This document shows positions 27,848-35,810 of a DNA stretch of 64,000 bases, in pieces. The position numbers and the translations under genes were made by a program. The DNA lies in NCBI RefSeq assembly GCF_000172155.1, contig NZ_ABIZ01000001.1, forward strand, positions 5,861,105-5,925,104. Reading direction: 5' to 3'. The stretch comes from Verrucomicrobium spinosum DSM 4136 = JCM 18804 (lineage in GTDB: Bacteria > Verrucomicrobiota > Verrucomicrobiia > Verrucomicrobiales > Verrucomicrobiaceae). The notes under the pieces were generated by a model. It made no database searches. It was given only the letters and a program-made list of their open reading frames with translations, and had not been told where the DNA came from. The stretch's first letter is position 1; every line of letters begins with the position of its first letter.

Positions 27848-29107
27848 TCAACCAAAAGTGAATTGGCACTCCGGCGGTCTGGCCGCCCCTTCAGCGTCTG
27901 TGACGGACGGGGCACAATTTTCTGCTGCGGCTTCCGGAGACGGGAGCGGCGGCGGCACCGGCGCGACATCGTGACGATGGATCCACACACTCTGGACGAG
28001 TCCCATCATGAACATGCAAACGAGGAGATAGATGCCACCGCAACTGGTGAAAGGCAGAGACTGACCGGTGGTGGGAAACATGCAGATGTTCATCGCCATG
28101 TGCCGCAGAGCGCAGACAAACAACACTGCCACCACTCCCACGACCAGCATCCGCCCCAGTTCATCTCGGGCGGTGTAGGCGACATGAATGCAAAGCAGAA
28201 ACAGAAGCAAAAAGAGCGCCATCTGCAGCAGTCCACCCAAAAGGCCAAACTCCTCCACGATGACAGCAAAGATGAAGTCGTTGATCGCCTCCGTAGGAGT
28301 GAAAAAAGTCCGGTGCACCGAGCGCCCATCTACCTTGCTGGACAGCGGCCCCTTCCCTGCAAAGCCAGCCGATCCTACCGCCACCTTCACCTTGTCGCTC
28401 ATGTAGGCCTCTCCGCGCACCTCCATGCTCGGACTGGTCATCATCTGGACCATGACGTCCACCCGCTTTTTCTGGTAAGGCTTGAGTCCGAAATGGTACC
28501 ACAAGGGCACTAGGCATATCCCAGCAACCAGGAGTAGAACCAGATGCCGTCCCGGGATGCTGGCCACGAGCAGCATCAGGATAAGCACAAGACCAATAAT
28601 CAAAGCCGCCCCCACATCGGGTTGCTTCAGAAAGATCAGAATCGGAATGACTGCGATGCCAATCGCCGTGACGAGCCTCAGCGCGTGATGCCTGAGCAGA
28701 CGGGCGGAATGATGCAAATAGCCTAGCACAACGGCCAAGCCAACGACGGTCGAGACCATCGCGACAGGGGAAGGAGGAATCAAATAAAGCGGCCATAGAT
28801 CGATTGGCCTTGAGGAGCCATGTCTGCCGTGGACCAATTGGGGAAGGATCAACCAGATGACGCCACCCACGTACATCACCCATCCTCCCCATCGGACCCA
28901 CTTGTAGTCGATGAAGGCTGCAATAAAAAAGACGATCATCCCCACCACCGCCCACTGTAATTGAGTGCGCCACATGCCTGACAAATGGAGACCCTCTCTG
29001 AACGAGGACGCATTATAAATCGCCCACACGCCCCATGTGACCAAGGCGAACAGGATGATGACCAGCAGCCAATGGAGACGGCAGAACTTGCGAAGGAGGG
29101 TACGCAT
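27848..29107 (-). CDS. RodA/FtsW (SEDS) family protein, diverged second copy
   Basis: A 419-residue polytopic inner-membrane protein of the SEDS peptidoglycan glycosyltransferase family. It is closely similar to its neighbour at 29332 (shared WGVWAIYNASSFREG, DYKWVRWGGW, FGLKPYQKKRV, VDGRSVHRTFFTP). It keeps the catalytic-region Asp in INDFIFAVIVEEFG. The motif usually written QPSE, which is QPSQ in the neighbour, has become PPSP here, and PFTSYGG has become PFTSCGG. The C-terminal tail is longer, Pro/Ala-rich and unlike its neighbour. It may be a specialised or weakened paralogue. ATG 29107 is chosen by alignment with the other copy. The neighbour gene is 224 bases upstream. Confidence 0.88.
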   Translation of the reverse strand: MRTLLRKFCRLHWLLVIILFALVTWGVWAIYNASSFREGLHLSGMWRTQLQWAVVGMIVFFIAAFIDYKWVRWGGWVMYVGGVIWLILPQLVHGRHGSSRPIDLWPLYLIPPSPVAMVSTVVGLAVVLGYLHHSARLLRHHALRLVTAIGIAVIPILIFLKQPDVGAALIIGLVLILMLLVASIPGRHLVLLLVAGICLVPLWYHFGLKPYQKKRVDVMVQMMTSPSMEVRGEAYMSDKVKVAVGSAGFAGKGPLSSKVDGRSVHRTFFTPTEAINDFIFAVIVEEFGLLGGLLQMALFLLLFLLCIHVAYTARDELGRMLVVGVVAVLFVCALRHMAMNICMFPTTGQSLPFTSCGGIYLLVCMFMMGLVQSVWIHRHDVAPVPPPLPSPEAAAENCAPSVTDAEGAARPPECQFTFG

Positions 29108-29277
29108 GACGAACTCAGGACTGCGAATGATGATCCCACGCACCCCTGGACCAACTCAGACTCAAGCGCCTCGCGAACGCTCAATGCCAATTCACATCAG
29201 TCGAAAATGTCATGAGCGAGCCGCCCCCGCGAACCACATCGCCCCTCCCCGTCTTAAACGATCTTCTTTCAGTTTAA

Positions 29278-29327
29278 GTTTTCTGTCTTGCGTCTTGAAG
29301 TCTTCTGTCTCCCGGCGAAGCCGGGTC
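29278..29327 (+). repeat. 36-bp heptad element, copy C, plus adjoining palindrome
   Basis: GTTTTCT, GTCTTGC, GTCTTGA, A, GTCTTCT, GTCTCCC at 29278-29313. The first heptad has GTTT in place of GTCT. It runs into CCCGGC-GAA-GCCGGG (29311-29325), and the stop codon of the minus-strand RodA gene follows within a few bases. Confidence 0.8.
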
Positions 29328-29331
29328 AGGG

Positions 29332-30528
29332 TCAAAACTCATCCATTTCACCCTCGTCATCGCGCCGCCCCTTCTTCTTGACCGGGGAAATGTTGCGGTG
29401 GATCCAGACACTCTGAACCATGCCCATGAGGAACATGCATACGATCAGGAAGGTACCGCCATAGCTGGTGAAGGGCAGGGGCAGACCGGTGATAGGCATC
29501 ATGAGGATGTTCATCCCCATGTTCTGCATGGAGTGGGCAAAAAGCATGCCCACGATCCCGACCACAATGAGCCTGCCTAAATTGTCCCGGGCGTAGAAGG
29601 ACACAAAGATGCACTGTAACAACAACAGAGCCATGACCACAATCTGCAAGAGCCCCCCTCGAAACCCAAACTCCTCCACAATCACGGAATAAATGAAGTC
29701 GTTGATGGCTTCCGTAGGCGTGAAGAACGTGCGATGCACCGAGCGCCCGTCCACTTTGCTGGAGAGAGGCCCCTTCCCTTCGAAGCCCGCCGAGCCCACG
29801 GCTATCTTCACCTTGTCTGCCATGTAGGCATCCCCCAGCGTGTCCACCTTCTTGTTGGTGAGCATGTTGACGAACACCTCAACGCGCTTCTTCTGGTAGG
29901 GCTTGAGGCCAAAGAAATAGGCAACAGGAAGGATGCACATCACCCCCAAAAACAGGGTGATGAGGTATCGGAAAGGAATGCTGCCCACCAGCAGCATGGC
30001 CACTACCACCGGGCCGTAAACAGCAGCAGAGCCGAGGTCAGGCTCCTTTAGCACCATGAGCATGGGCACTCCTGCCAGGATGCCCGACACCCCGAGACGA
30101 AGCCAATGATGCCTGAAGACCGGCGCGATCCGGTGCAGATCCCCCAAGACGACGGCGATCGAAACGATGGTCGCCACAATGGCCAACTGGGACGGCTGAA
30201 CGTCCACAGGGCCCAGGTGAATCTTACTATGGGCACCTTTTTCGCCGAACCCGATGAACTTCACCAAGATCAACCCTGCGATGCCAGCAAGGTACATGAT
30301 CCACCCGCCCCATCGTACCCACTTATAATCGACCAACGCGGCCGCGCCGAATACTCCCAGGCCCAACACCGCCCACTGCACCTGGCTGCGCCAGACCGTG
30401 GAGAGATTCATCCCTTCCCGGAAGGAGGAAGCATTGTAGATCGCCCAAACACCCCACACGATCAATGCGATCATGTTGAGCGCCAGGATCCAGTTAAGAC
30501 CAAGAAATTTGCGAAAAAGGGGGGTCAT
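29332..30528 (-). CDS. rodA: RodA-like SEDS peptidoglycan polymerase
   Basis: A 398-residue polytopic inner-membrane protein that would polymerise glycan strands for side-wall growth together with a class B penicillin-binding protein. Family features are VDVQPSQLAIVATI (the QPSE-like motif), KEPDLGSA, INDFIYSVIVEEFGFRGG with the catalytic-region Asp, and GLPLPFTSYGGTFL. About nine to ten membrane helices are visible. It is the better-conserved member of a tandem pair. ATG 30528 gives the usual RodA N-terminus. Both ends of the gene are bordered by 36-bp heptad elements in opposite orientation. No mreBCD or PBP2 gene is in the window, so elongasome membership rests on family resemblance. Confidence 0.9.
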   Translation of the reverse strand: MTPLFRKFLGLNWILALNMIALIVWGVWAIYNASSFREGMNLSTVWRSQVQWAVLGLGVFGAAALVDYKWVRWGGWIMYLAGIAGLILVKFIGFGEKGAHSKIHLGPVDVQPSQLAIVATIVSIAVVLGDLHRIAPVFRHHWLRLGVSGILAGVPMLMVLKEPDLGSAAVYGPVVVAMLLVGSIPFRYLITLFLGVMCILPVAYFFGLKPYQKKRVEVFVNMLTNKKVDTLGDAYMADKVKIAVGSAGFEGKGPLSSKVDGRSVHRTFFTPTEAINDFIYSVIVEEFGFRGGLLQIVVMALLLLQCIFVSFYARDNLGRLIVVGIVGMLFAHSMQNMGMNILMMPITGLPLPFTSYGGTFLIVCMFLMGMVQSVWIHRNISPVKKKGRRDDEGEMDEF

Positions 30529-30529
30529 T

Positions 30530-30565
30530 GACAGACAGAAGACTAGAAGACCAAAGACCAAAGAC
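30530..30565 (-). repeat. 36-bp heptad element, copy D (inverted)
   Basis: Read on the minus strand: GTCTTTG, GTCTTTG, GTCTTCT, A, GTCTTCT, GTCTGTC, followed almost at once by the rodA start codon at 30528. With copy E at 30653 it forms an inverted pair about 90 bases apart between rodA and the OppF-like gene. A short palindrome, GGATTCGCC with GGCGAATCC, lies nearby near 30570-30592. Confidence 0.8.
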
Positions 30566-30652
30566 TTGATGGAGATTCGCCAGGCGAATCCAAGAAGACA
30601 TCTCCCACCACCTGCGTCCGAACTCTCAAACGCAGTCCGGCTCCGTGGTCAG

Positions 30653-30688
30653 GTCTTTTGTCTTCTGTCTTCAAGTCTTTCGTCTACA
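30653..30688 (+). repeat. 36-bp heptad element, copy E, overlapping a stop codon
   Basis: GTCTTTT, GTCTTCT, GTCTTCA, A, GTCTTTC, GTCTACA. The stop codon of the minus-strand OppF-like gene (30684-30686) lies inside the last heptad, so the element has become part of the gene end. Confidence 0.8.
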
Positions 30689-31472
30689 GAGAAGGTACCG
30701 CCGCGAGGAGCTTTTTAGTGTACTCGTGATGTGGATCTTCACAGACCTGCGCCGCGGTGCCCTGTTCGACAATTTTTCCGCGGTGCATCACAATGATTTC
30801 ATCGCTCATGTGCTCCACCACGGCGAGGTCGTGAGCGATGAAGAGATAGGTGAGTTTGAACTGCTCCTGCAGATCCTGCAGGAGATTGATGATCTGGGCC
30901 TGAACGCTCACGTCCAGGGCGCTGACCGGCTCGTCACACACCAGGAACTTGGGCTGCACGGCCAGGGCCCGCGCGATGCCAATACGCTGGCGCTGGCCAC
31001 CGCTGAATTCGTGTGGATAGCGCCACATCGCCTCTGCGGGCAGCCCCACGCGCTCCAGCAACGCGGCCACCGTGTCCCGGCGGCCTGCCTTGTCCAGATG
31101 GCGGAAGTGAATGCGCAGAGGTTCCGCGATGATCTGCTCAATGGTCATCCGGGGATTGAGCGAGCCAAACGGGTCCTGAAAGATCATCTGCATCTCCTTG
31201 CGGTAGGGGCGAAACTCGCCCTCGCTCAGCGGCAGGATGTTCTTGTCCCGGTAGATCACTTCCCCGCCTGTGGCGGGAATGAGCTTGAGCACCGCCCGGG
31301 CGATCGTGGACTTGCCACTGCCACTTTCCCCCACAAGGCCCAGGGTGCCCCCTTCAGGAATGGAAAAACTGACCTCGTCCACCGCGCGGATCTCATCCAC
31401 TTTACGGCGCAGGAACCCTGCATGCACAGGGAAGTGAATCTTGAGCTGGTTGACGCGAACGAGAGGTGTCAT
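30684..31472 (-). CDS. Oligopeptide/dipeptide ABC transporter ATP-binding protein, OppF-like and short
   Basis: A 262-residue cytoplasmic ATPase. It has Walker A ([15 protein letters not shown]), Q-loop ([14 protein letters not shown]), signature ([15 protein letters not shown]), Walker B ([12 protein letters not shown]) and the switch His ([11 protein letters not shown]). The sequence around the Q-loop and [20 protein letters not shown] is typical of OppF/DppF, which couples ATP hydrolysis to peptide import. Family members are usually about 320 residues long; this one stops at [13 protein letters not shown] and lacks the C-terminal Cys/Pro-rich oligopeptide-transporter extension. A heptad element supplies its stop codon, which raises the possibility that the end was truncated. 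No permease or binding-protein gene is adjacent. Confidence 0.9.
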   Translation of the reverse strand: MTPLVRVNQLKIHFPVHAGFLRRKVDEIRAVDEVSFSIPEGGTLGLVGESGSGKSTIARAVLKLIPATGGEVIYRDKNILPLSEGEFRPYRKEMQMIFQDPFGSLNPRMTIEQIIAEPLRIHFRHLDKAGRRDTVAALLERVGLPAEAMWRYPHEFSGGQRQRIGIARALAVQPKFLVCDEPVSALDVSVQAQIINLLQDLQEQFKLTYLFIAHDLAVVEHMSDEIIVMHRGKIVEQGTAAQVCEDPHHEYTKKLLAAVPSL

Positions 31473-31562
31473 AAGCCGGGCGGAGCGAGTGTAGCACATG
31501 CCCCCAACCGGGAAACTTCAAAAATCCAAAGTTCTTTTGCGCCGTAGTCCCCGCTCCACAGC

Positions 31563-34292
31563 CTAGCGCAACGGGCGGGTGATCCGCTTCCAGAAGAAAT
31601 CCAACTCACCGGCCAGAGAAGTCATCACGGCATGGAGGTCCCCACCCCCGGGAGCTGTCTCCGTGTCGGTGAGGATCTGATCCATGGCATAGAGACTGGC
31701 AAGGCTCCGGTTGTCCAGATGCACAACATCCAGATGCGTCCGCAGTGCGGCAGGGATGACATCCTGCTGGAGCAACCCCGCGAGCGGAGCGGCCTCCATA
31801 TCCCCTTTGAAAACCAACAGCTTGATCTGTGGCGAGGGCTGACCGATCTGGCTCGCTGCGGCGGTGAGTTCTGCCACACGACCCACCAGGAAACTCGTTA
31901 CCGTCTTCCAGTAGCGTTCATCACCAAAATCCTCGAGGCCAAAGATCATCTCAGCCCCCTGCAATCGCCAGCGGGAGAGAGACCGCCCGCCCAGGCCGGG
32001 CAACTCCAGCTCATCGTAGGTCACGACTGGGAATCGCTTCCCGGCCACACGCACGACATTGGCGATCATCGGCCAGTTCACCTTCAGAAGCTGGTCCCTA
32101 CCTAGAATCTGCTGACGGAGGGCGCTAAACTGTTGCGGGAGTTTGCCTTTAGCCTCCATCCCGATGCCATTGGGCTGCGCAGTTGCCGCTGTCGTCGCTG
32201 CCACGCCAGCGGGGCCGCCCGGGGGCATCAACCGATGCTTGGAAGGCGGCTCTTTGGCAGGGCTCGCCGGAACGATCCTGACCTTCTGCGGCGATTTCGA
32301 CGCCGCATCTGGCAAGACGGTGGGCTCAGCGGTTGCCCGCACCTTCGAGAGAAGTTGGCGGAGCCGCTCAAAGTTGTTTTCAGACGACTCAGCCTGGGGT
32401 GACGATGACGCGGAAGTCGGCGCAGACCCACCGGAAGGTCCTACACCTGCCGACGCACCGGATGGCGTCGAGTTCGCCTCATCCCGGGAGGGGGCTGGTG
32501 CGGGGGCAAAGCTGCTGCCAGACTGGCTGGCGCTCCCCGGCTCCGTTCCTGCCGATGGTGGCGGCGACGAGACGCTATCAGGCGGATGGGCAGCGATTGA
32601 GGGCGCCGATTCCGCCGGGGAAACCGGTGCAGGCACGCGTGTGTGCTGACTGTTGTCCGGTGTAAACGGCGAGAAGAATGCGGGCTTCATCGGAGGCCGC
32701 TCCATCGGCGGGGACGGAGAGGCAATGGGCGGGGCGGGCAGCTCTTCACTTGCTGAAGCGAGGCCTGATGGCGCAACCGACCCAGCCTCCGCAGCAAGTG
32801 CGGCAGACGAGCTCGCTGGCGGTTCCGCCAGTGGCAGGAAGGAGTTACCCGGTTTGATGGGTTGTTGAGGCAGGATGGGAGTGATGTCCCCCCCCATGGT
32901 GGGAGCAAGCGCAGGGGAGCCTGCCAAACTCACGACTTCACCCCCTTGGTCTTCTGCCAGGTGCTTGGCCAGGGCGGAGAGGTCTTCTTCCTCCTCCTCT
33001 TCAATCTCAGGGAGAAAGGGAGACATCGCGGAAGGAGCCTGCAGACTGGCCACCTCCTCCATGATCAGCGGCAGCGCATCGCCATCCGCCGGGCCGGGGG
33101 GGCCGGACTTGCCAGTCTCTGCAACCGCAGAACGCAGCCATTTGCGCCATGCCTGGGCAGCATGCCGCAGCATGCCACGGGTGGAGACACTGCCAGCAGG
33201 TCGCCCCAGGAAATAGCGGTCCAGGTCCAGATAACCAAGAAACTCCTCCCGATGGCGCTCCCCCACTCCGACCTTGGCCATCCGCAGTTCAATCAACTCG
33301 ATCGCCTCTCCCGCATTCAGACCTGCGAGCGAAACGTTGCGGGCGTTGAGCCGGTCCTCCAGTGCGCTCGGCAGCTGCCGGCCAAAGGTGGTGTCCCAGA
33401 GGTCCTGATTCATGCTCAGCACCACCCGCACACCAGGCAGAGAGGTGAGCTCCAGCGCCATACGCGCCACAGCTACCCCCGCCTCGGCATCACGATAGAG
33501 TCCATCCATGTGATCCGCCACCAGCACCACCGGCTTCCAAATCACCACCAGCTTCAGGAATCGCACGAGCTGCTCCGGCCCTGCCACATCCATGCCTGCC
33601 GCCAAGGTCGCAAGATTGGGAGCGGTGGGCTGCTCCACATAGTCAAACATGGCCCGCAACCAGTCCGCCACCTCCGCACGCCCTTCCAGGTAGGTCACCT
33701 CTGTAAGGGTCGTGTGCAACTGGTCGTAGTGTTTCCTGAACCACTCGCCGATGACTTTGGCGGGACCGCTGTCGGAAAACAGGTTCATCGGGTCCTGGGA
33801 CAGCACCCTCAGAGCCTGGCTGGGATCCGTGCTGGGGATCCGCCCCGTTTGAATGAGACGTTTGAGCAGGGCCGCATGCACCCCGCTGCACACACGCTGC
33901 AAAAGATTGGGCTTCACTCCCGAATAGGCGAGGTCTGCCACAATGCCCCGTCCACAGCCAGCCCAAGTCATACCATCTTCCGTCTGCCAGGGCAGGCTTG
34001 CCACCACGGCTTCGGCTTGCAACTTTTCCGCCACACGGCCGAGCAGGTGTGTTTTCCCGTGACCTGCCCGGGGAGCACTCAGCAAGATGACACGCCCCTC
34101 GTTTTCCAATGCCCGGAGCTCTTCGAGGGCTGTCTCATGAATGGCCACGGCTGGCTCCCCCTCTCCCTCATGCCAAGTCGCACAAATGTCATTACCGAAC
34201 GGTTGCAGATTGGCCAGCGCCACCCGATCAGGATGAATCGCAGCCTTCGCAGTCCCAATGGCCTCCGAATGTGGGTTATTGGCAGGAATCAT
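31563..34292 (-). CDS. Large P-loop ATPase with disordered linker, function unknown
   Basis: A 909-residue protein without signal peptide or membrane helices. The N-terminal part (about 20-390) is an AAA/STAND-like ATPase: Walker A SAPRAGHGKTHLL (Lys about 80), a Walker B-like strand PVVLVADHMDGLY and a sensor-like VRVVLSMNQDLW. Residues about 415-690 are a Pro/Ala/Ser-rich, probably disordered region. The last 200 residues form a separate globular domain (GKRFPVVTYDELELPGLGG, IKLLVFKGDMEAAPLAGLL) that I do not recognise. The gene stands alone, divergent from the coiled-coil protein at 34539 with a 246-base AT-rich gap. ATG 34292 starts the conserved-looking sequence; an in-frame ATG at 34340 is possible. 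Confidence 0.85.
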   Translation of the reverse strand: MIPANNPHSEAIGTAKAAIHPDRVALANLQPFGNDICATWHEGEGEPAVAIHETALEELRALENEGRVILLSAPRAGHGKTHLLGRVAEKLQAEAVVASLPWQTEDGMTWAGCGRGIVADLAYSGVKPNLLQRVCSGVHAALLKRLIQTGRIPSTDPSQALRVLSQDPMNLFSDSGPAKVIGEWFRKHYDQLHTTLTEVTYLEGRAEVADWLRAMFDYVEQPTAPNLATLAAGMDVAGPEQLVRFLKLVVIWKPVVLVADHMDGLYRDAEAGVAVARMALELTSLPGVRVVLSMNQDLWDTTFGRQLPSALEDRLNARNVSLAGLNAGEAIELIELRMAKVGVGERHREEFLGYLDLDRYFLGRPAGSVSTRGMLRHAAQAWRKWLRSAVAETGKSGPPGPADGDALPLIMEEVASLQAPSAMSPFLPEIEEEEEEDLSALAKHLAEDQGGEVVSLAGSPALAPTMGGDITPILPQQPIKPGNSFLPLAEPPASSSAALAAEAGSVAPSGLASASEELPAPPIASPSPPMERPPMKPAFFSPFTPDNSQHTRVPAPVSPAESAPSIAAHPPDSVSSPPPSAGTEPGSASQSGSSFAPAPAPSRDEANSTPSGASAGVGPSGGSAPTSASSSPQAESSENNFERLRQLLSKVRATAEPTVLPDAASKSPQKVRIVPASPAKEPPSKHRLMPPGGPAGVAATTAATAQPNGIGMEAKGKLPQQFSALRQQILGRDQLLKVNWPMIANVVRVAGKRFPVVTYDELELPGLGGRSLSRWRLQGAEMIFGLEDFGDERYWKTVTSFLVGRVAELTAAASQIGQPSPQIKLLVFKGDMEAAPLAGLLQQDVIPAALRTHLDVVHLDNRSLASLYAMDQILTDTETAPGGGDLHAVMTSLAGELDFFWKRITRPLR

Positions 34293-34538
34293 GTTAACCC
34301 GAAGTTCTAAATTGATTCGCAAAAGGGAGAGTTTCCGCATTCGCGGGATGAACGATCAATACTATATTTGCCATTCCACACAAGCCTGTTTTTACTAGAA
34401 TTTCCAGAAGTTGCAAGCAGCTTCCTAAGATTCTGACACTTTGCCAGTCACGAAGATCGAACCCTATTACATTACCGCAGCGTGAAGCATGCCTTTGCCC
34501 TTTGCCAAGGCTGCAACGTCGCTTAGATTCCTTATCCC

Positions 34539-35051
34539 ATGACCCTCCAACTTAATTATACCCACGCTTGGGCCTTTGGTATCGGCCTTTTCATTGGTCT
34601 GGCCCTCTTGTTCTCCGCTCTTCGGTCCCACTGGAAGACGGCCCGCGAGTTGCGCCGCTTTAAGAAGATGCTCAACGACAAAATGGATCTCGAATCCAAA
34701 CAGCAAAGTGAGCTGACCAAAGATCGCGACCGGCTGAAGGGGGAGAACGAAAACCTCCGCCTGCAAGTGGCCCGGCTCAATGACCGACAAGATAACCGTG
34801 CAAACCGCGAGCTTGAAATTTACGCCCGTGCGGAGAAGCAGATGAACATCAGCGCCCCGGGCTTCGCGCCCGCTTGGGAGATTGCCAAGGCCAACGCCCT
34901 GTCCTCCCTTACTGAAGAAGAAAAAGGCAACAGCTTCCCGCAGCGCATCTTCCGCAAGCTGGTGGGCGGCAACAACGCCGTCGCCCTGCCCGCAGAAGCA
35001 GCCTCCAAGGCGCAGAGCACCAATCACACGCAAGCGGAATCCGCTGCTTGA
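34539..35051 (+). CDS. Small membrane-anchored coiled-coil protein, unknown
   Basis: A 170-residue protein with one N-terminal membrane helix (about 11-29, AWAFGIGLFIGLALLFSAL). A charged, heptad-like coiled coil follows (about 33-100, RRFKKMLNDKMDLESKQQ and onwards), then a tail rich in Ala and polar residues. The layout suggests an inner-membrane protein with a cytoplasmic coiled coil. I do not recognise a family. A rho-independent terminator lies 55 bases behind the stop codon, so it is probably a single-gene unit. Its promoter must lie in the AT-rich gap shared with the divergent P-loop ATPase gene. Confidence 0.75.
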   Translation: MTLQLNYTHAWAFGIGLFIGLALLFSALRSHWKTARELRRFKKMLNDKMDLESKQQSELTKDRDRLKGENENLRLQVARLNDRQDNRANRELEIYARAEKQMNISAPGFAPAWEIAKANALSSLTEEEKGNSFPQRIFRKLVGGNNAVALPAEAASKAQSTNHTQAESAA

Positions 35052-35105
35052 TTTCGGGCCTGACCCGCGTCACAGAACGATCGGCCTTTGCGTCGATTTT
35101 TCCCG

Positions 35106-35132
35106 CCCTTCCGGCCCCCGGAAGGGCTTTTT
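35106..35132 (+). terminator. Rho-independent terminator after the coiled-coil protein gene
   Basis: A perfect 9-bp stem CCCTTCCGG / CCGGAAGGG with a 3-base loop is followed by CTTTTT. It separates the gene ending at 35051 from the HAD hydrolase gene starting at 35156. Confidence 0.9.
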
Positions 35133-35155
35133 GTTCGTAATCCTGAGCGACTCCC

Positions 35156-35746
35156 ATGCTGCAACTTCCTGACCGCAAGTTTTCCGCCTACATCTTCGAC
35201 TGCGACGGCACGCTCGTTGACTCCATGCCGCTCCATTATGTCTGCTGGATTGAGTCCCTCCGGCTCAACGGTGCGACCTATGCCTTTACGGAAGAGGAGT
35301 TTTACCACTTCGCCGGGGTGAAAGAGTACGACACCGTGGTGGTTCTGAACGGCTTGCACAAAGTCGATGTGGATCCCGATGCTGTGGTGCGGCTCAAGGC
35401 CGAGATGTTTGAGAAGCGCATCCCGGAAATCCAGCGGGTCAACCCGGTGGCGGATCTCGCCCTCTCCACCTTTGGCAAGCTCCCCATGGCGGTGGCCTCT
35501 GGCAGTGAGGAGCCGATCGTGCACGCCTGCCTGAAACACACCGGCCTTTTTCACCTTTTCCCCCACATCATCACCCCCATCAACGTGGAGCGGGGCAAAC
35601 CGGCTCCGGACATGTTCCTCCTCGCTGCAGAGCGCATGGGCGTGCCGCCGGAAGAGTGCCTGGTCTTTGAAGACGGGCGCAGCGGACTGGAGGCCGCCAA
35701 AGCCGCTGGCATGGAAGCGGTCTTTGTCCCGCGCACCCTCCGCTAA
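35156..35746 (+). CDS. HAD-superfamily hydrolase, beta-phosphoglucomutase/YqaB-like
   Basis: A 196-residue cytoplasmic phosphatase or phosphomutase. The four HAD motifs are present: FDCDGTLVDSMPLHY (nucleophile and acid/base Asp), AVASGSEEP, the Lys in NVERGKPAPDMFLLAAERMG, and ECLVFEDGRSGLEAAKAAGM. The cap is the small helical type inserted after motif I. The sequence is close to YqaB-like phosphatases and beta-phosphoglucomutases; the substrate cannot be read. ATG 35156 follows the terminator directly and CCTGAGCGACTCCC precedes it without a clear ribosome-binding site. Confidence 0.9.
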   Translation: MLQLPDRKFSAYIFDCDGTLVDSMPLHYVCWIESLRLNGATYAFTEEEFYHFAGVKEYDTVVVLNGLHKVDVDPDAVVRLKAEMFEKRIPEIQRVNPVADLALSTFGKLPMAVASGSEEPIVHACLKHTGLFHLFPHIITPINVERGKPAPDMFLLAAERMGVPPEECLVFEDGRSGLEAAKAAGMEAVFVPRTLR

Positions 35747-35810
35747 TCTGCTCCCTTTCAGGACGAATCCGGGGAGCCCCCGCGTTTCCGCACGTAATCT
35801 CTAATACTAT

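Noticed and set aside
27848-29107. Calling the diverged SEDS protein FtsW
   Set aside because: It is far more similar to the adjacent RodA copy than to FtsW, and there is no division-cluster context.
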